Positions 33,937-44,096 are shown, counted from the first letter of the stretch. The stretch: DNA of 64,000 nucleotides from Protula sp. h YS-2021 (GCA_949752745.1 OX457028.1:22304352-22368351), one strand, 5' to 3'. Numbers and translations are program-made. The notes: generated by a model from the letters alone, not told the origin.

Positions 33937-35977
33937 GAGCTAGGTCCTGTGACAGTGACCTGCTCTCTTGATGAACCCTCTCGATTTCTTCGGGGGGAAA
34001 CAGCTCCTTCTGGCCAAGTATAGGGGCGTGGCGTAGGTCACGGAGGCCCTTGACACTCGACCAGCAGTGTAGCAAAAAGGCATCGCGTCGCAGGAACACT
34101 AGTGAGGAGGTCAGATAAGTAGCCAGTTTCACCACATCCCTGGTCGCTAAGGCTAAGCACTCCAGGAGATTAAGTGCTACCGGGTCTGACAGGCTCAGGT
34201 CCTCCAAACGCTTCTTCAAGGCACTCAGGGTGTGGTCCTGGAAAGACATAATGTTCAAAACGTGTCTAGCTGAACCTTCTATGGCCTTCGCGTCTTTTTC
34301 GACCAGCGGGATATCCGAGTCCTGTCGCACCGAGGGCATCCATACCATACGTTTAGTGGGTTGCTCCAGGGCTTCCAGGGGTATGAGGTCATCTGAGGAT
34401 CGGTAGGGACCCTGCTTCACCGTACAGTGCTTGGAGGGGTGGAGACGTGACAGCACACGACCTTCGGAGGCATCTAGACGCTTGAACTCCCGGCAACGCA
34501 CCGACAACGCGTTTGCCACTCCCTCGCTGGTCGTAAGAGCCACAAACGCTTCCGGCTGAGGAAGGGAGGCCTGTGAAGTCATCCTGATAGGTGGGTCTTC
34601 TCTGTCTGACACCGGGCGACCACATTCTATTCCCGCTAGCCTGGCGATCTCCTGCACCGCATCCCGGAACGGTACGTCCTCAGAGGCGACCGACTCTCCT
34701 AGAGGCGAAAAAGATGCCTCTGGCTCCTGGCAGAACTCGGGTGGGGACGGGGTACGAATCGGACGTCTCCCCGCTGCGGCTGGGTCTTTCCACAGACGCT
34801 GTCCTTTGCCTGGGGAAAGAATGGGATCTGTGGAACGGAGGGGAAACTGCACTGACGGGAAAAAACTGCTTGGTGACTCCTCTTCCGCGTCGCCATCTGC
34901 TCCCGAATCCTCCGAACTCCCCTCCTCCTGCGCCGATAACTCCGGTTCTTCTTTCACGGCTACGCCTGGGACCGGGGTATAAATAGCTCTCTCCCTGTTC
35001 TTGGGTATGGCTTCCAGAGGCGAAGTGTCCAACGGTGCGAGTTCTTCGTCCTCCTCTGCGTGTTGCGTAAGTGAGATCTGGCCCGATGGGGGAATGTCTC
35101 CAGACTCGCTCTCGCTGAGGGTGATAGTTTCCAAAGCATCCTTCGTGTCTGGTTCCTGTTGGTGAGCAGGGGTAGACACCGAGAGTACCGGAGGATCATC
35201 TGGTGGGCGAGAGATGGTCGCCGAGGGAGCAAGTCTGCGTCTCTGTTCTGGCTTAGAGAGCAGCGCCTCTTGAAGGTCTTGGATCTGTCTTTGTAGCTGA
35301 GATTGCATGGCGAGGAACGAAGAAATGTTCAAGGTCTCAGCTGGAGGCAGTGGAGATGTGTCCGCTATTTGTATTGGGTCGGAGTCCGGGCGCGGAGGGA
35401 TGCCAAACTCTCCCACACTGCTGGTAAAACATGCCCCAGACTTCGCATGGGTGATGGTAACACTCTCTTTCACGGTGGGCCCAGACGGGGGCGACACGAG
35501 GGGAGGTTCTTCCGAAACCAGTCTACCCCTCCCTCTGAGTGCAAATGGCCAAGTCTTATCCAGCGCGGTGATCGCGCTTGTCCCTGGTGAGCCCAGCTCG
35601 GACACCAATCTCGAGGTTGAAGATTTGAGTTTCTTCTTCTTACGAGGCAAGTCGAAATCCGACTCCACATCTCTATCCGCTCGCACTGGTGAAGACACCG
35701 GACCAGCCACCACTGAACCGGCTCTCGGTATGTCCAGGGATAAAGACTGAACCTTCCGACGCACCCTACGCTTAATATTCTTGGCGCGCACCTTCTCCAG
35801 AGCGTCCCAGTCCTGGGGGGAAAGGTGTGCGCACTCCTTGCAGGTGTGTAGAGCCTCACACAGCGGAATGTCCCTATCTCTCCTGCACCGGTCGCAGAGC
35901 GAGTGAGGATTGGCAGCCGACGCCGGGTGGACGCAGGAGATGTGTGACGTGCTGTGGTACAGACTGGCCTCCGTCAT
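33929..35977 (-). CDS. DIRS ORF1 (gag-like protein)
   Basis: 682 aa. A short N-terminal Cys module (CDRCRRDRDIPLC, then HTCKECAHL, residues about 28-53) may bind nucleic acid. A basic patch follows (KNIKRRVRRKVQ, then PRKKKKLKSS), then a long acidic Ser/Pro-rich middle, and an ordered-looking C-terminal third (from about 470) without a domain I can name. DIRS elements carry a poorly conserved ORF1 in this position that is presumed to form the RNP particle. The ATG sits two bases after a strong 3' splice-acceptor-like sequence (TTTGCTTTCCAG/ac), suggesting a spliced leader region. Identity rests mainly on position. Confidence 0.8.
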   Translation of the reverse strand: MTEASLYHSTSHISCVHPASAANPHSLCDRCRRDRDIPLCEALHTCKECAHLSPQDWDALEKVRAKNIKRRVRRKVQSLSLDIPRAGSVVAGPVSSPVRADRDVESDFDLPRKKKKLKSSTSRLVSELGSPGTSAITALDKTWPFALRGRGRLVSEEPPLVSPPSGPTVKESVTITHAKSGACFTSSVGEFGIPPRPDSDPIQIADTSPLPPAETLNISSFLAMQSQLQRQIQDLQEALLSKPEQRRRLAPSATISRPPDDPPVLSVSTPAHQQEPDTKDALETITLSESESGDIPPSGQISLTQHAEEDEELAPLDTSPLEAIPKNRERAIYTPVPGVAVKEEPELSAQEEGSSEDSGADGDAEEESPSSFFPSVQFPLRSTDPILSPGKGQRLWKDPAAAGRRPIRTPSPPEFCQEPEASFSPLGESVASEDVPFRDAVQEIARLAGIECGRPVSDREDPPIRMTSQASLPQPEAFVALTTSEGVANALSVRCREFKRLDASEGRVLSRLHPSKHCTVKQGPYRSSDDLIPLEALEQPTKRMVWMPSVRQDSDIPLVEKDAKAIEGSARHVLNIMSFQDHTLSALKKRLEDLSLSDPVALNLLECLALATRDVVKLATYLTSSLVFLRRDAFLLHCWSSVKGLRDLRHAPILGQKELFPPEEIERVHQESRSLSQDLAHG

Positions 35978-36851
35978 GTCTGGAAAGCAAATAAACGAGA
36001 GTAAGTAACAATCTCAAAAGGAAAAAATACTCTTTCCAGAGCTGAGGACTGAACTGCACCAAGCTCTGTAACCTCAAGCTAATACCTAGGCGTGCCGAGT
36101 GCGTAGGTACGCAGGGGTGACGCAGTGCGCAGCTACCGAGTACCCAGGTCGAACAAGTACCAGGAGCCAAGGACCCAGAAGGCGCTTCGGTCCTGGTGAC
36201 TTGACCTAGGATTACCAAGCCTAGACGCTCGGTAAGCCGTAGGTACCTGGGAGTTACCAAGCACCAAGATGGAACTTGGTAACCAGCCCCCTTGCTCAGG
36301 ACCGAGCACCGAGATGGTACTCCGTAGTCGCTAAGCCTAGAACGCAGAACGTCCTGGGCAGAGCGAAGAACAGAAGTTCTGTAGAGCAAGGGGGGGTGAC
36401 CCAGAGGCTGAACACTAGCCCCTCTGCGCTAGGCGGTTCCAAGCAACTCCACACTGAACTGGAGAAGCTGGAAGCCTGCTAGGAAGCATGCACTACGCAG
36501 CCCGGACTGGCTAGGAACCAGGCGTTGAAGTAGCTCAGGAACAGAACAGTACTCAGCAACTGAAATGACCTGCGCTCCCTAAGGGTCAAGGGTGTACGCT
36601 CGTACTAGTAAACGTGGAGACAACGAGTAACACTTCTCGGGGAAAAACATTCGAAACCCCCGTGATGCAAACTCAGAAAACTAGCAGAAGCGTACGAAGG
36701 CAAAAATCTCCCGAATACGTAAGCTAACAAGCCTTCGCCTCTAAACAACCAAAAAAGACTGAATAAGGCAACTAAAAACGTATAATTTGGAGAAAATTAC
36801 CTTAAACTGACGGTAGGAAAACCAGAAATTTTCCCAGTCTAGAAAACGCGT
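35978..36851. other. DIRS 5' leader
   Basis: About 870 bp between the right ITR and ORF1, with GGTACC/CTTGGTAAC-type words. The minus strand carries an acceptor-like tract directly before the ORF1 ATG and a possible donor (TTTAAG/GTAATT) near 36,800. A 171-codon frame (35,874-36,389) overlaps the ORF1 start and is not supported as a gene. Confidence 0.45.
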
Positions 36852-37018
36852 GTGGTTGGTAACCGCACGCAATACGAGAATGAGGCTTGGTCACAGTGAC
36901 CAAGGATGCTGATTGGCTGGGACCAACGACGGGACTATTCGAGTCACTAGTAGAAAATTTCAGTTCCTGAGTGCGTGATTCTTAGAGTTTTGCGAGAAAA
37001 CCCGTATAAAAGTGGAGA
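36852..37018. repeat. DIRS right (5') inverted terminal repeat
   Basis: Inverted partner of 29,130-29,299. Includes a TATAAAAG (about 37,005-37,012) that points out of the element on the plus strand. Confidence 0.93.
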
Positions 37019-37049
37019 TAAGCGAATCCTGAGCTTTTACGAAGTAAAA

Positions 37050-37560
37050 TCTAACTACTAACTGTCATGGCGCACACCTTGGAAATTCTTGTGAAGAAAA
37101 TGGTTAAAATTATGGGCAATTTCACCTGATTGTTGCTGTTTCATTCAATTTTCCTTGCAACAAATCAGCACTGATCGAAGCTCTCCAACTTCTGCATATT
37201 TTTATCGCAGCACATGAACATATTTCATCACATTTGTCTTATGTCTCCACAGTTTGTTACTCTTCCATTTTCTCTTGGTCTTCCATTTTGGTTCCGGTTC
37301 AAACTGGTTTTGGAATATTGACGTCACGAGTATCCCACAATGCGCCTGGGCGTACACCACCAACAAGAAGAAATCTGTCACCCGCAGGATTGGAAACTGT
37401 GTTCCGTGACCACTGAACAGTGGACGCCTAAGATTTCAAGGGGGCGGTGAAAATCAATGATTTAAGGCGAGGTGATGTATAACCTTGTTTCACATCCACC
37501 AGCCGGGTCATCATTCAAATCGTAATTAAAAATAAAAATAAAAATAAAAAAAAAGAAGAA
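37050..37560. repeat. Dispersed repeat R, copy A right part
   Basis: Continues copy A after the DIRS insertion. It matches copy B at 40,529-40,900 ('caccttggaaattcttgtga', 'attgacgtcacgagtatcc', 'acaccaccaacaagaagaaa'). Copy B lacks about 130 bp found here (37,110-37,243). Confidence 0.8.
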
Positions 37561-38835
37561 GAATAAAAGAAGAAGACGCTCGATTTTCCGACGCTCTCAA
37601 AAAAAAAAAGCCACAACAACAACAGCAACGAAAACAAACACAAAAACGGCGGGTGTTCGATCCAGGAATGTCAACAACTTCTCTTTTGCTGTATCTGACA
37701 TTTATACATATGCCTCAAAGAACGTTTACAACCATTCCAAGCTTCTAGCCGTGGGGCTTTGGGGTAGGGGAGAGAGGGGCGGGAGTTCTTCTATGCATGG
37801 TGTCAGAAGAGGGGGGGATGTAAGTCGTTTAAGTGCAAATTTATTATTAAATAATGTAAACTAAGCAATGTGTGCCAATTAATAATATAAACTAAGCAAT
37901 GTGTGCCAATTAAATTTGAAAAAAAAGCAAAAAAAAAAAAAAGAAAACAAAAAAAAAAATTATTCTACCCAGACGAGGACACACTGACAAATATCACTCC
38001 ACTTCGGCATCGCCATGCTTGTCCCAAATTTTAATTCTGTGGCCAGGCGCTGTCCTCGCTGAGTGCCAATTTTTGTTTGTTTGTTTGTAAGGGGGTTGGT
38101 CTTTCAAACCTCCGCATTCCCGAGTTTGGTTAAAAAGGGATGTTATTTCAAAATTAGCACTGCACCTTTAGGGATTGTATTCAAAACCATAGTAACCAGT
38201 TAGTATGTGGGTCCCCCCCTCCACCCCCCACCCAGCCGGAATTTCATCTCTAAATTTAAAGCGGATTATCAATTTAAAAAAAAAGACAGAAAAGAAACGC
38301 GCTCGTCTTTATCAAATTATATATCAAGGATACAACGAATTTGTGCACAGTTTTTGGGTTACCCGTTTTGGAACGCGGAGTACTGAATGAAAATTACCCG
38401 CTTATTGACAAAATAGCCACTCAGCGCGACGGAATCTGCCCCCCCCCCCACCCCTCTCCCGCCATTATTTTTTTATGCAACTCAAACTCGAAAAATGAAA
38501 ACAGAAAAAATTTTCTGCAGACGTCATAACGCTCTCTTGTAAGACATTTCTAAGTATATTTACATTTCACTATAACTTCGATAATTATCCGCAAATTCAA
38601 TTTTTCAGATAACTAAGCAAGTTCATTTGTTCATTTATTGAGTAATAGGTGGCATAACCCTACTTTTCTGGGTTTTTGCGTACGATATGAAATGCTTTGT
38701 TTAACAAAATTTTTAAGGGGTATCAAACGATTGTTGAAAGCCTTTACTGCACACAAAGGCTAATTACATACAACACGCACCGATTGAATAATGCACTCCC
38801 GTATAAAGAAACTAGAGCAGTGTGCATAGCCCACA

Positions 38836-39108
38836 TATTCCCCACAGGCCAGCCATCAGTTAAACACGGCCATCAATAGTCAAGGGCTGAAATTTTCTAA
38901 GGCCAGCAAGTTCATTTTCCTTGGACGAACCTGGCCCATTTACAATACCGATCTGTGTTTGCTCCCATGGAAGCCATATACCAAGTTTCATTACAATCCT
39001 TGCAGCAGTTTTTAAGTTATCGTGTTAACAAGCTCTTGATGACAGACCGACTGACAGACAGACCGACCGACACGCGGTCGATCGCATATATTCCCCCTGT
39101 GGGGAATA
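38836..39108. mobile_element. Short pearl-like element with TATTCCCCACAGG terminal inverted repeats
   Basis: 273 bp: left end TATTCCCCACAGG, right end CCTGTGGGGAATA. In between is one core unit of the 1-1225 family, then GACTGACAGACAGACCGACC and CACGCGGTCGATCGCATAT. This compact copy shows that the family has true inverted ends. Confidence 0.8.
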
Positions 39109-39257
39109 AATGGTAGGAAAGCGTCATCGTTCTGTAACTACGTACAAAAGTCGCGAAACCAATTCACAGAATAACAATAGGCATGACGCATAGTAACTAT
39201 GACGATGGCTTTGTGACGCAACACGTTTGCATTTGCAATTGGTTGTTGTAAAACTCC

Positions 39258-39534
39258 AGTTTGTTTACTTTTTTGGCGGCCATTTTGGTGAACTACAAGT
39301 GTTTTTTCTCTCTTTGCAAGACCAAATATAAATTCAGTTTACTCCATTGATATCTGGAATTTGTTTTTATTTGAACAATCTGGAGTATGTTTAAAGCCAT
39401 CGCTTTAATGGAAAAGTTCTTGGAAAGGGTGACAAGCTTTCAATCTTGAGTTACAGCAGTTTGAATTTGGTCTTGCAAAGAGAGAAAAAACACTTGTAGT
39501 TCACCAAAATGGCCGCCAAATAAGTAAACAAACT
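39258..39534. mobile_element. MITE-like element with ~75-bp inverted repeats
   Basis: The arm AGTTTGTTTACTT...TTTGGCGGCCATTTTGGTGA...CTTTGCAAGACCAAAT (39,258-39,333) is repeated inverted at about 39,460-39,534, with a ~125-bp spacer. No coding capacity. Absent from copy A of repeat R. Confidence 0.8.
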
Positions 39535-39684
39535 CACGATTTCGTCACAGATTTTTCAACCAATGCACAAGATGCTACGCGTCACTCAGGTCGCAGAACA
39601 ATACCATGAAAAAATTGTCACGAAAAATAACCGAATTTTTGGCAATTTTCGCCATATAAGCAATGATTCTGCCTGTTTGTGTTA

Positions 39685-40035
39685 TAATAGTGATAGACCA
39701 TGGAGTAGGCGTGTCTTGTATGGGATTCGAGCACTTGTGGAAGGCCAATAAACAATGCTATGCGGTTCGTTCACGGGAGTGGTATTCTGCTCTGTCCTTG
39801 TATTTAAGGACGTCCTTATTCTTGAGATTAGATGGTTCATCCTTAATTTTTATCCTTATTTTTAAAAGACTTTGTTAAGTTTGAGGATAGAGCAGAATAG
39901 CTTTTTTGTCCTTATTTTTAAAAATAAGGACATCCTTAAAAATAAGGACAGAGCAGAATACCACTCCAGGCCTTCGACGCGTGCTCGAATACCATACAAA
40001 GCACTCAGCCCCATGATCCATCTCTATAATGACAA
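39685..40035. mobile_element. Nested imperfect hairpin (MITE within MITE)
   Basis: Inner element 39,776-39,967: arms GGAGTGGTATTCTGCTCTGT / ACAGAGCAGAATACCACTCC with AAGGAC repeats inside. Outer arms: TTGTATGGGATTCGAGCAC (about 39,715) pairs with GTGCTCGAATACCATACAA (about 39,980), and more weakly ATAGACCATGG with CCATGATCCAT. Confidence 0.7.
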
Positions 40036-41282
40036 ACATTTTTTAAATAAAAAAATCATGATATTTTATAGCTGATTTAAATCAACTTCTATGTTTTTAA
40101 GTTTCTCTGTTTCGATGTTCATCACGTCCATTTATCATTTGGTCATGACGCCAATCATCCAGTACTTCGCTGACGCACACTATGTCCTTGACTTACGTCA
40201 TCGGCCTTGAGTACTTAAAAAAAACGTCGCTAGAAAATACTTCCGTTCATGCGTTGTAAACAATTGCTTGGTGCTTGCAAACCGCTTGTTTTAGATTTTT
40301 ATTTTATTATTTTACTGGGAACTTCAAAGCAAAGTTTAAAAAAATAGCCTTGGAATTCTTAACGATTCGTACGTTCTGTACAGTCATCTCATCGGTGCAT
40401 TTGTCGTCAGTATGCTCTACAATATCTACGACTCCACTACACCATTACTACCTATAAAATTGCAATCGATCCCCCGTTGGTAATTTTTACTACCGGGCCC
40501 CTAATGACCGCATGCAGGCCTTCGCTATATCTAACTACTACTAACTGTTTTGGTGCACACCTTGGAAATTCTTGTGAAGAAAAAGGTTAATATTAGCGGT
40601 AATTTTAGTCCACAGTTTGTTACTCCTCCATTTTTTCTTGTGTCTTCCATTGTGGTGCCGGTTCAAACTGTGTTTCGAACATTGACGTCACGAGTATCCA
40701 ACAATGCGCCTGGGTGTACACCACCAACAAGAAGAAACCTAGCTGTCACACGCAAGACTGGAGACTCACAAGTACAGTGACCATCAACCAGTGTGTGCCA
40801 AATGCTTGAAGTGAAAATCAATTATTTAAGGCGAGGTCACATAAAACTTTGTTTCTCATCCACAAGCCGGGTCGCTAAAATCGCAATTAAAAAAATAAAA
40901 AAAAAAATAGATAAATAAAATAAATAAAAAAAAACAAAACAAAAAAAAAAAACAAAGAAGGCAGAAAACTACTTAAAATCTTTTCAGAGTGGGAAGTTGT
41001 CGTAAACTTTTTGCGCTCAATTCTCGAACGCTCGCATTTCAATGCAGATACCTCAAATACTTCAAACTAATAGCTTTATACACTGATCTAAAGTGTTATG
41101 CTATACATTTTATAAAACCAAACAAAAACAAAACAAACAATAAACAAGAATTTTGCCTAATGCCCGTGCTCTTAATTGATGTCATATATTTTACCATATG
41201 TGTCAAAAAAAAGTCCTAGCTCTTTCTCACTCAAATCCTGCGTGGCGGTGGGGAAGTGGGATGGAGTTATTTTGGTTATGGA

Positions 41283-41333
41283 GGCACACAAAATAACCAA
41301 ATTTGGCACACAAATTTGGTTATTTTGTGTGCC
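41283..41333. repeat. Perfect 22-bp-stem palindrome
   Basis: GGCACACAAAATAACCAAAT plus TT pairs perfectly with its inverted copy across a 7-base loop. No coding role seen. Confidence 0.85.
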
Positions 41334-41424
41334 AAATTTGAAGACGAAAAAAAACAAAACAAAACGAAACAAACAAACAAAAGTAGTTTACCCAAAAGCG
41401 GATACCTTGGCAGATATAACTGTT

Positions 41425-42660
41425 CAGGGCCGTTTCAGGACCGGGGCCGTTTTGAAACCGCGCCGGTGCCATTTTGGGACCATATTCCAGGATCCAGAAG
41501 TCCCAAAACGGCGTCGCCGTTTTGAGACCGTCCGCGATTCGGCACCATCGCCGTTTTAGGACCATTATTACCAACACCGCACCGGTGCCGTTTTAGGACC
41601 AGGTTGAAATTATTTCGTTTAAAAAGTTATTGCAATTGCTATTAAGATGCGGTAAAATGGATAAATTTAAAGAAAAATGTGGAGAAAAAATTAAAGAACT
41701 TGAAAACTCAAAAACCTCCAAAGTTATCAGTCGTGAGAAATAAGACAGGATAGTAAAAGTACTTAAGAATGAGGAAACAGACAAACGTGTCAAGTCTCGA
41801 AAGGCTACGGACTGGTAACAATTCCAGACTGGGACTAACTGATGTTTGATGAAAAACCCGAGGATAATTCAAAGTCAGAAAAACTGCTTCGAGTTGCTAG
41901 TACGGACACATTATTTGATGTAGTTAACTCGGATGTAGGTCGTTTTGCCACCGACAACTTTGCCACCAATTATTTTGCCACCGACCACTTTGCCACCACA
42001 CTCTACCATTTTGCCACCAAACACATATCGTGGAATAATGAAATAATTTAATTACTTATTTTTAGCAAAATAAAAGACAAGGAAAAATGAAATAGCAAAA
42101 ACAGACTCAACAACGGCGCCTCCTACTTAATCCCCAAATGCTCCCCTAATCTACTGACAGTTTCTACTCTGGACCTGCTGAATCTGCTGCTTTCTGCAAA
42201 TCAGTCTTAATCCCCTAATCTTCCAAGTAACTGTCTATTTTCGGAGTACGATCCGCAGTCTGCCCTCACTAATCATAATCCCAAAGCTCACGGGTACACA
42301 GTGTTAATCCCCTTATCCCAAAAGTAATTGACAATTGCGACTCGAGATAAAACATAAACATTGATATCAAAACATAAACAAATGGAAAAAGTTATCGAAA
42401 ATAGTGTGACAGTGCAATCAGAATAAACGTTAAGAAAAAGTAAAATGTCCCTTTTATTTTGCTTCTTAAAATTGAACCGTAGTTTTAAAATGGCACATGC
42501 GCCGTCTCAAAACGGCGCATGTGCCATTTAATGACTCAGACGGTCCCAAATCGGCCCCTCGCCGACTCAAAACGGCCTGGCCATTTTGGGACCAGCATCG
42601 GTCCCAAAACGGCGCAAGGCCGTTTTAAAACGGCGCCGGTCCCAAAACGGCGCGTAACAT
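41425..42660. mobile_element. Foldback-like element with clustered GGTCCCAAAACGGC subterminal motifs
   Basis: The first ~170 bp hold GCCGTTTTRGGACC-type motifs and the last ~170 bp (42,480-42,655) hold GGTCCCAAAACGGC-type motifs, each several times and in both orientations. The interior is AT-rich, with a four-fold TTTGCCACC repeat at 41,943-42,010. 'acc(t/c)tggcagata' occurs just outside both ends (about 41,404 and 42,664) and may be a duplicated target. No transposase frame seen. Confidence 0.55.
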
Positions 42661-42699
42661 AACTACCCTGGCAGATAAAATTAACTTATCAGGCATCAT

Positions 42700-42767
42700 A
42701 TTTGTCACCATGCTTGTCCAAAAACCAAAAAAAAAAAAAAAAAACGGAGCAAGAAAGGGGGTAATTC
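42700..42767. repeat. Repeat R copy C, left remnant, and Polinton left target duplication
   Basis: 'caccatgcttgtcc' matches the start of copy B. TAATTC at 42,762-42,767 is the left copy of the 6-bp target duplication; the partner is 59,716-59,721. In copy B the same site reads uninterrupted as TAATTCTGTGGCCAGGCG. Confidence 0.85.
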
Positions 42768-43298
42768 AGTAGGGTGAAAAGGACAGTTCTGGCCCACTTG
42801 ATGACGTCATACTGTCTGGACCGGAAGTGACGTCATAGGCGTAACCAAGGCGTAACCATGGTGATAATGACGTCATCAGTCACGTGACCAATGAAAAGCC
42901 AATGATATCAATGAAGACAATGAAGCCCCGCCCACTTTCTGTCTATCATACTGTCTGGACCGGAAGTGTTGTCTGGACCGGAAGTGTTGTCTGGAGCGGA
43001 AGTGTTGTCTGGACCGGAAGTGTTGTCTGGAGCGGAAGTGTTGTCTGGACCGGAAGTGTTGTCTGGACCGGAAGTCATGATAAGCGTAAGGATAATGAGG
43101 TCATAATGAGGTCATACTGAGGTCATAATGAGGTCATAATGAGGTCATAATGAGGTCATAATGAGGTCATAATGACGTCATGCTGTGTGGCGGCTTCCTA
43201 GGGTTTCAGTCGATGATCGTCGAAGTCAATGAAGTCAAGGTTTCATTTCCGAAGTCAATCGGCAACAGACCCTAAAAAGTGATGACCTCCCCCCCCCT
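42768..43298. repeat. Polinton left TIR with promoter-like motif arrays
   Basis: Near-identical to the inverted right TIR. From the tip inward: three TGACGTCA (CRE) sites, one CACGTG E-box (GTCACGTGAC), two CCAAT boxes, a CCCCGCCC box, then an 18-bp tandem (TTGTCTGGACCGGAAGTG, seven copies, about 42,952-43,075; some copies GGAGCGG). An 11-bp tandem (ATAATGAGGTC, about eight copies, 43,089-43,165) follows. ACCGGAAGT is the ETS consensus. Confidence 0.95.
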
Positions 43299-43375
43299 AG
43301 GCGGCAGTCGAGACTGACCCCCCCCCCCCCTCAGGACATACTATAAACCGACCCCCCCCCCCCCCTAGGCGAGCA
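43291..43375. repeat. C-run repeats at the inner edge of the left TIR
   Basis: Three C runs of 9-14 bases alternate with short spacers (TAGGCGGCAGTCGAGACTGA, TCAGGACATACTATAAACCGA, TAGGCGAGCAAC). The right side instead has ~92-bp G-run repeats. Confidence 0.8.
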
Positions 43376-43412
43376 ACATTCTGTCAAGTCAGCTTCAGTT
43401 CCATCAGAGGGG

Positions 43413-43419
43413 TATATAA
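43413..43419 (+). promoter_or_regulatory. TATA box for pol transcript
   Basis: GGGGTATATAACGG lies about 80 bp upstream of the ATG at 43,495, placing a start site near 43,443. Confidence 0.55.
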
Positions 43420-43554
43420 CGGATGAGCATACAGCAGTGACAGTCATTTCATTAAGTGGAGCAAGGAAGCAATTGAATCACATCAGATCCAGGGATGGCA
43501 TCCAGTGACAACTATTTCGGTAAGTGTTTATTGAATCTTTATAAATAAAAAGTG

Positions 43555-44096
43555 AACTTTGTAAACAAACTTTGTAAACAAACTTTGTAAACAAACTTTA
43601 GTTATTTACATAATTGAAACTTTGTAAACAAACTTTGTAAACAAACTGTGTAAACAAACTTTATAAATAAAATTTGTAAACAAACTTTGTAAACAAACTT
43701 TATAAACAAAATTTGTAAACAAACTTTGTAAACAAACTTTATAAACAAAATTTGTAAAAAAACTTTGTAAACAAACTTTGTAAACAAACTTTGTAAACAA
43801 AATTTGTAAACAAACTTTATAAACAAAATTTGTAAACAAACTTTATAAACAAAATTTGTAAGCAAACTTTGTAAACAAACTTGAATTATTTACATAATTG
43901 AAACTTTGTAAACAAACTTTGTAAGCAAACTTTGTAAACAAACTTTATAAACAAAATTTATAAACAAACTTTGTAAACAAACTTTGTAAACAAACTTTGT
44001 AAACAAAATTTGTAAACAAACTTTATAAACAAAATTTGTAAACAAACTTTGTAAACAAACTTTGGTTATTTGCTTAATTGAAACTTTGTAATACAA
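43555..44096. repeat. 13-bp minisatellite (TTTGTAAACAAAC), ~36 units
   Basis: Two blocks (about 43,555-43,885 and 43,907-44,095) of TTTGTAAACAAAC with variants such as TTTATAAACAAAA. Each carries GTAAACA, the core forkhead (FOX) site. The frames on the opposite strand (FTKFVYKVCLQ...) arise from 13-bp periodicity and are not genes. Confidence 0.93.

Larger units (their letters stand above)
29075..37049 (-). mobile_element. DIRS-like tyrosine-recombinase retrotransposon, apparently intact (7,975 bp)
   Basis: Read on the minus strand: leader, ORF1, RT-RNase H ORF, overlapping tyrosine recombinase ORF, then 3' region. The ends are inverted repeats (29,130-29,299 and 36,852-37,018). Unique tips (29,075-29,129 and 37,019-37,049) are both copied, inverted and joined, in an internal complementary region at 29,332-29,447. 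ITRs, ICR and a recombinase in place of an integrase are the defining DIRS features. Comparison with the uninterrupted R copy at 40,521-40,540 indicates insertion between CTATA and TCTAAC with no target duplication, as expected for site-specific recombination. All three frames are open. Confidence 0.93.
38010..41000. repeat. Dispersed repeat R, copy B (with three small insertions)
   Basis: Starts near 'ccatgcttgtccc' and 'taattctgtggccaggcg' (38,032-38,049). The 38,440-38,760 and 40,020-40,900 parts match copy A. Relative to A it carries about 1.26 kb of extra sequence (38,770-40,020) made of the TIR element and two hairpin elements listed separately. It lacks the DIRS and pearl-like insertions and so serves as their empty site. 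Confidence 0.75.

Noticed and set aside
35874..36389. 171-codon frame upstream of DIRS ORF1
   Set aside because: Overlaps the ORF1 start, no recognisable motif, low-complexity Leu/Ser/Arg composition. More likely leader sequence.
42884..43120. Frame with VVWTGS repeats in the TIR
   Set aside because: 18-bp ETS-type tandem translated. Present in both TIRs as a regulatory array.
43602..44096. Minus-strand frames of 68-87 codons reading FTKFVYKVCLQ
   Set aside because: They come from the 13-bp minisatellite, which cycles all frames. No start context or homologue.
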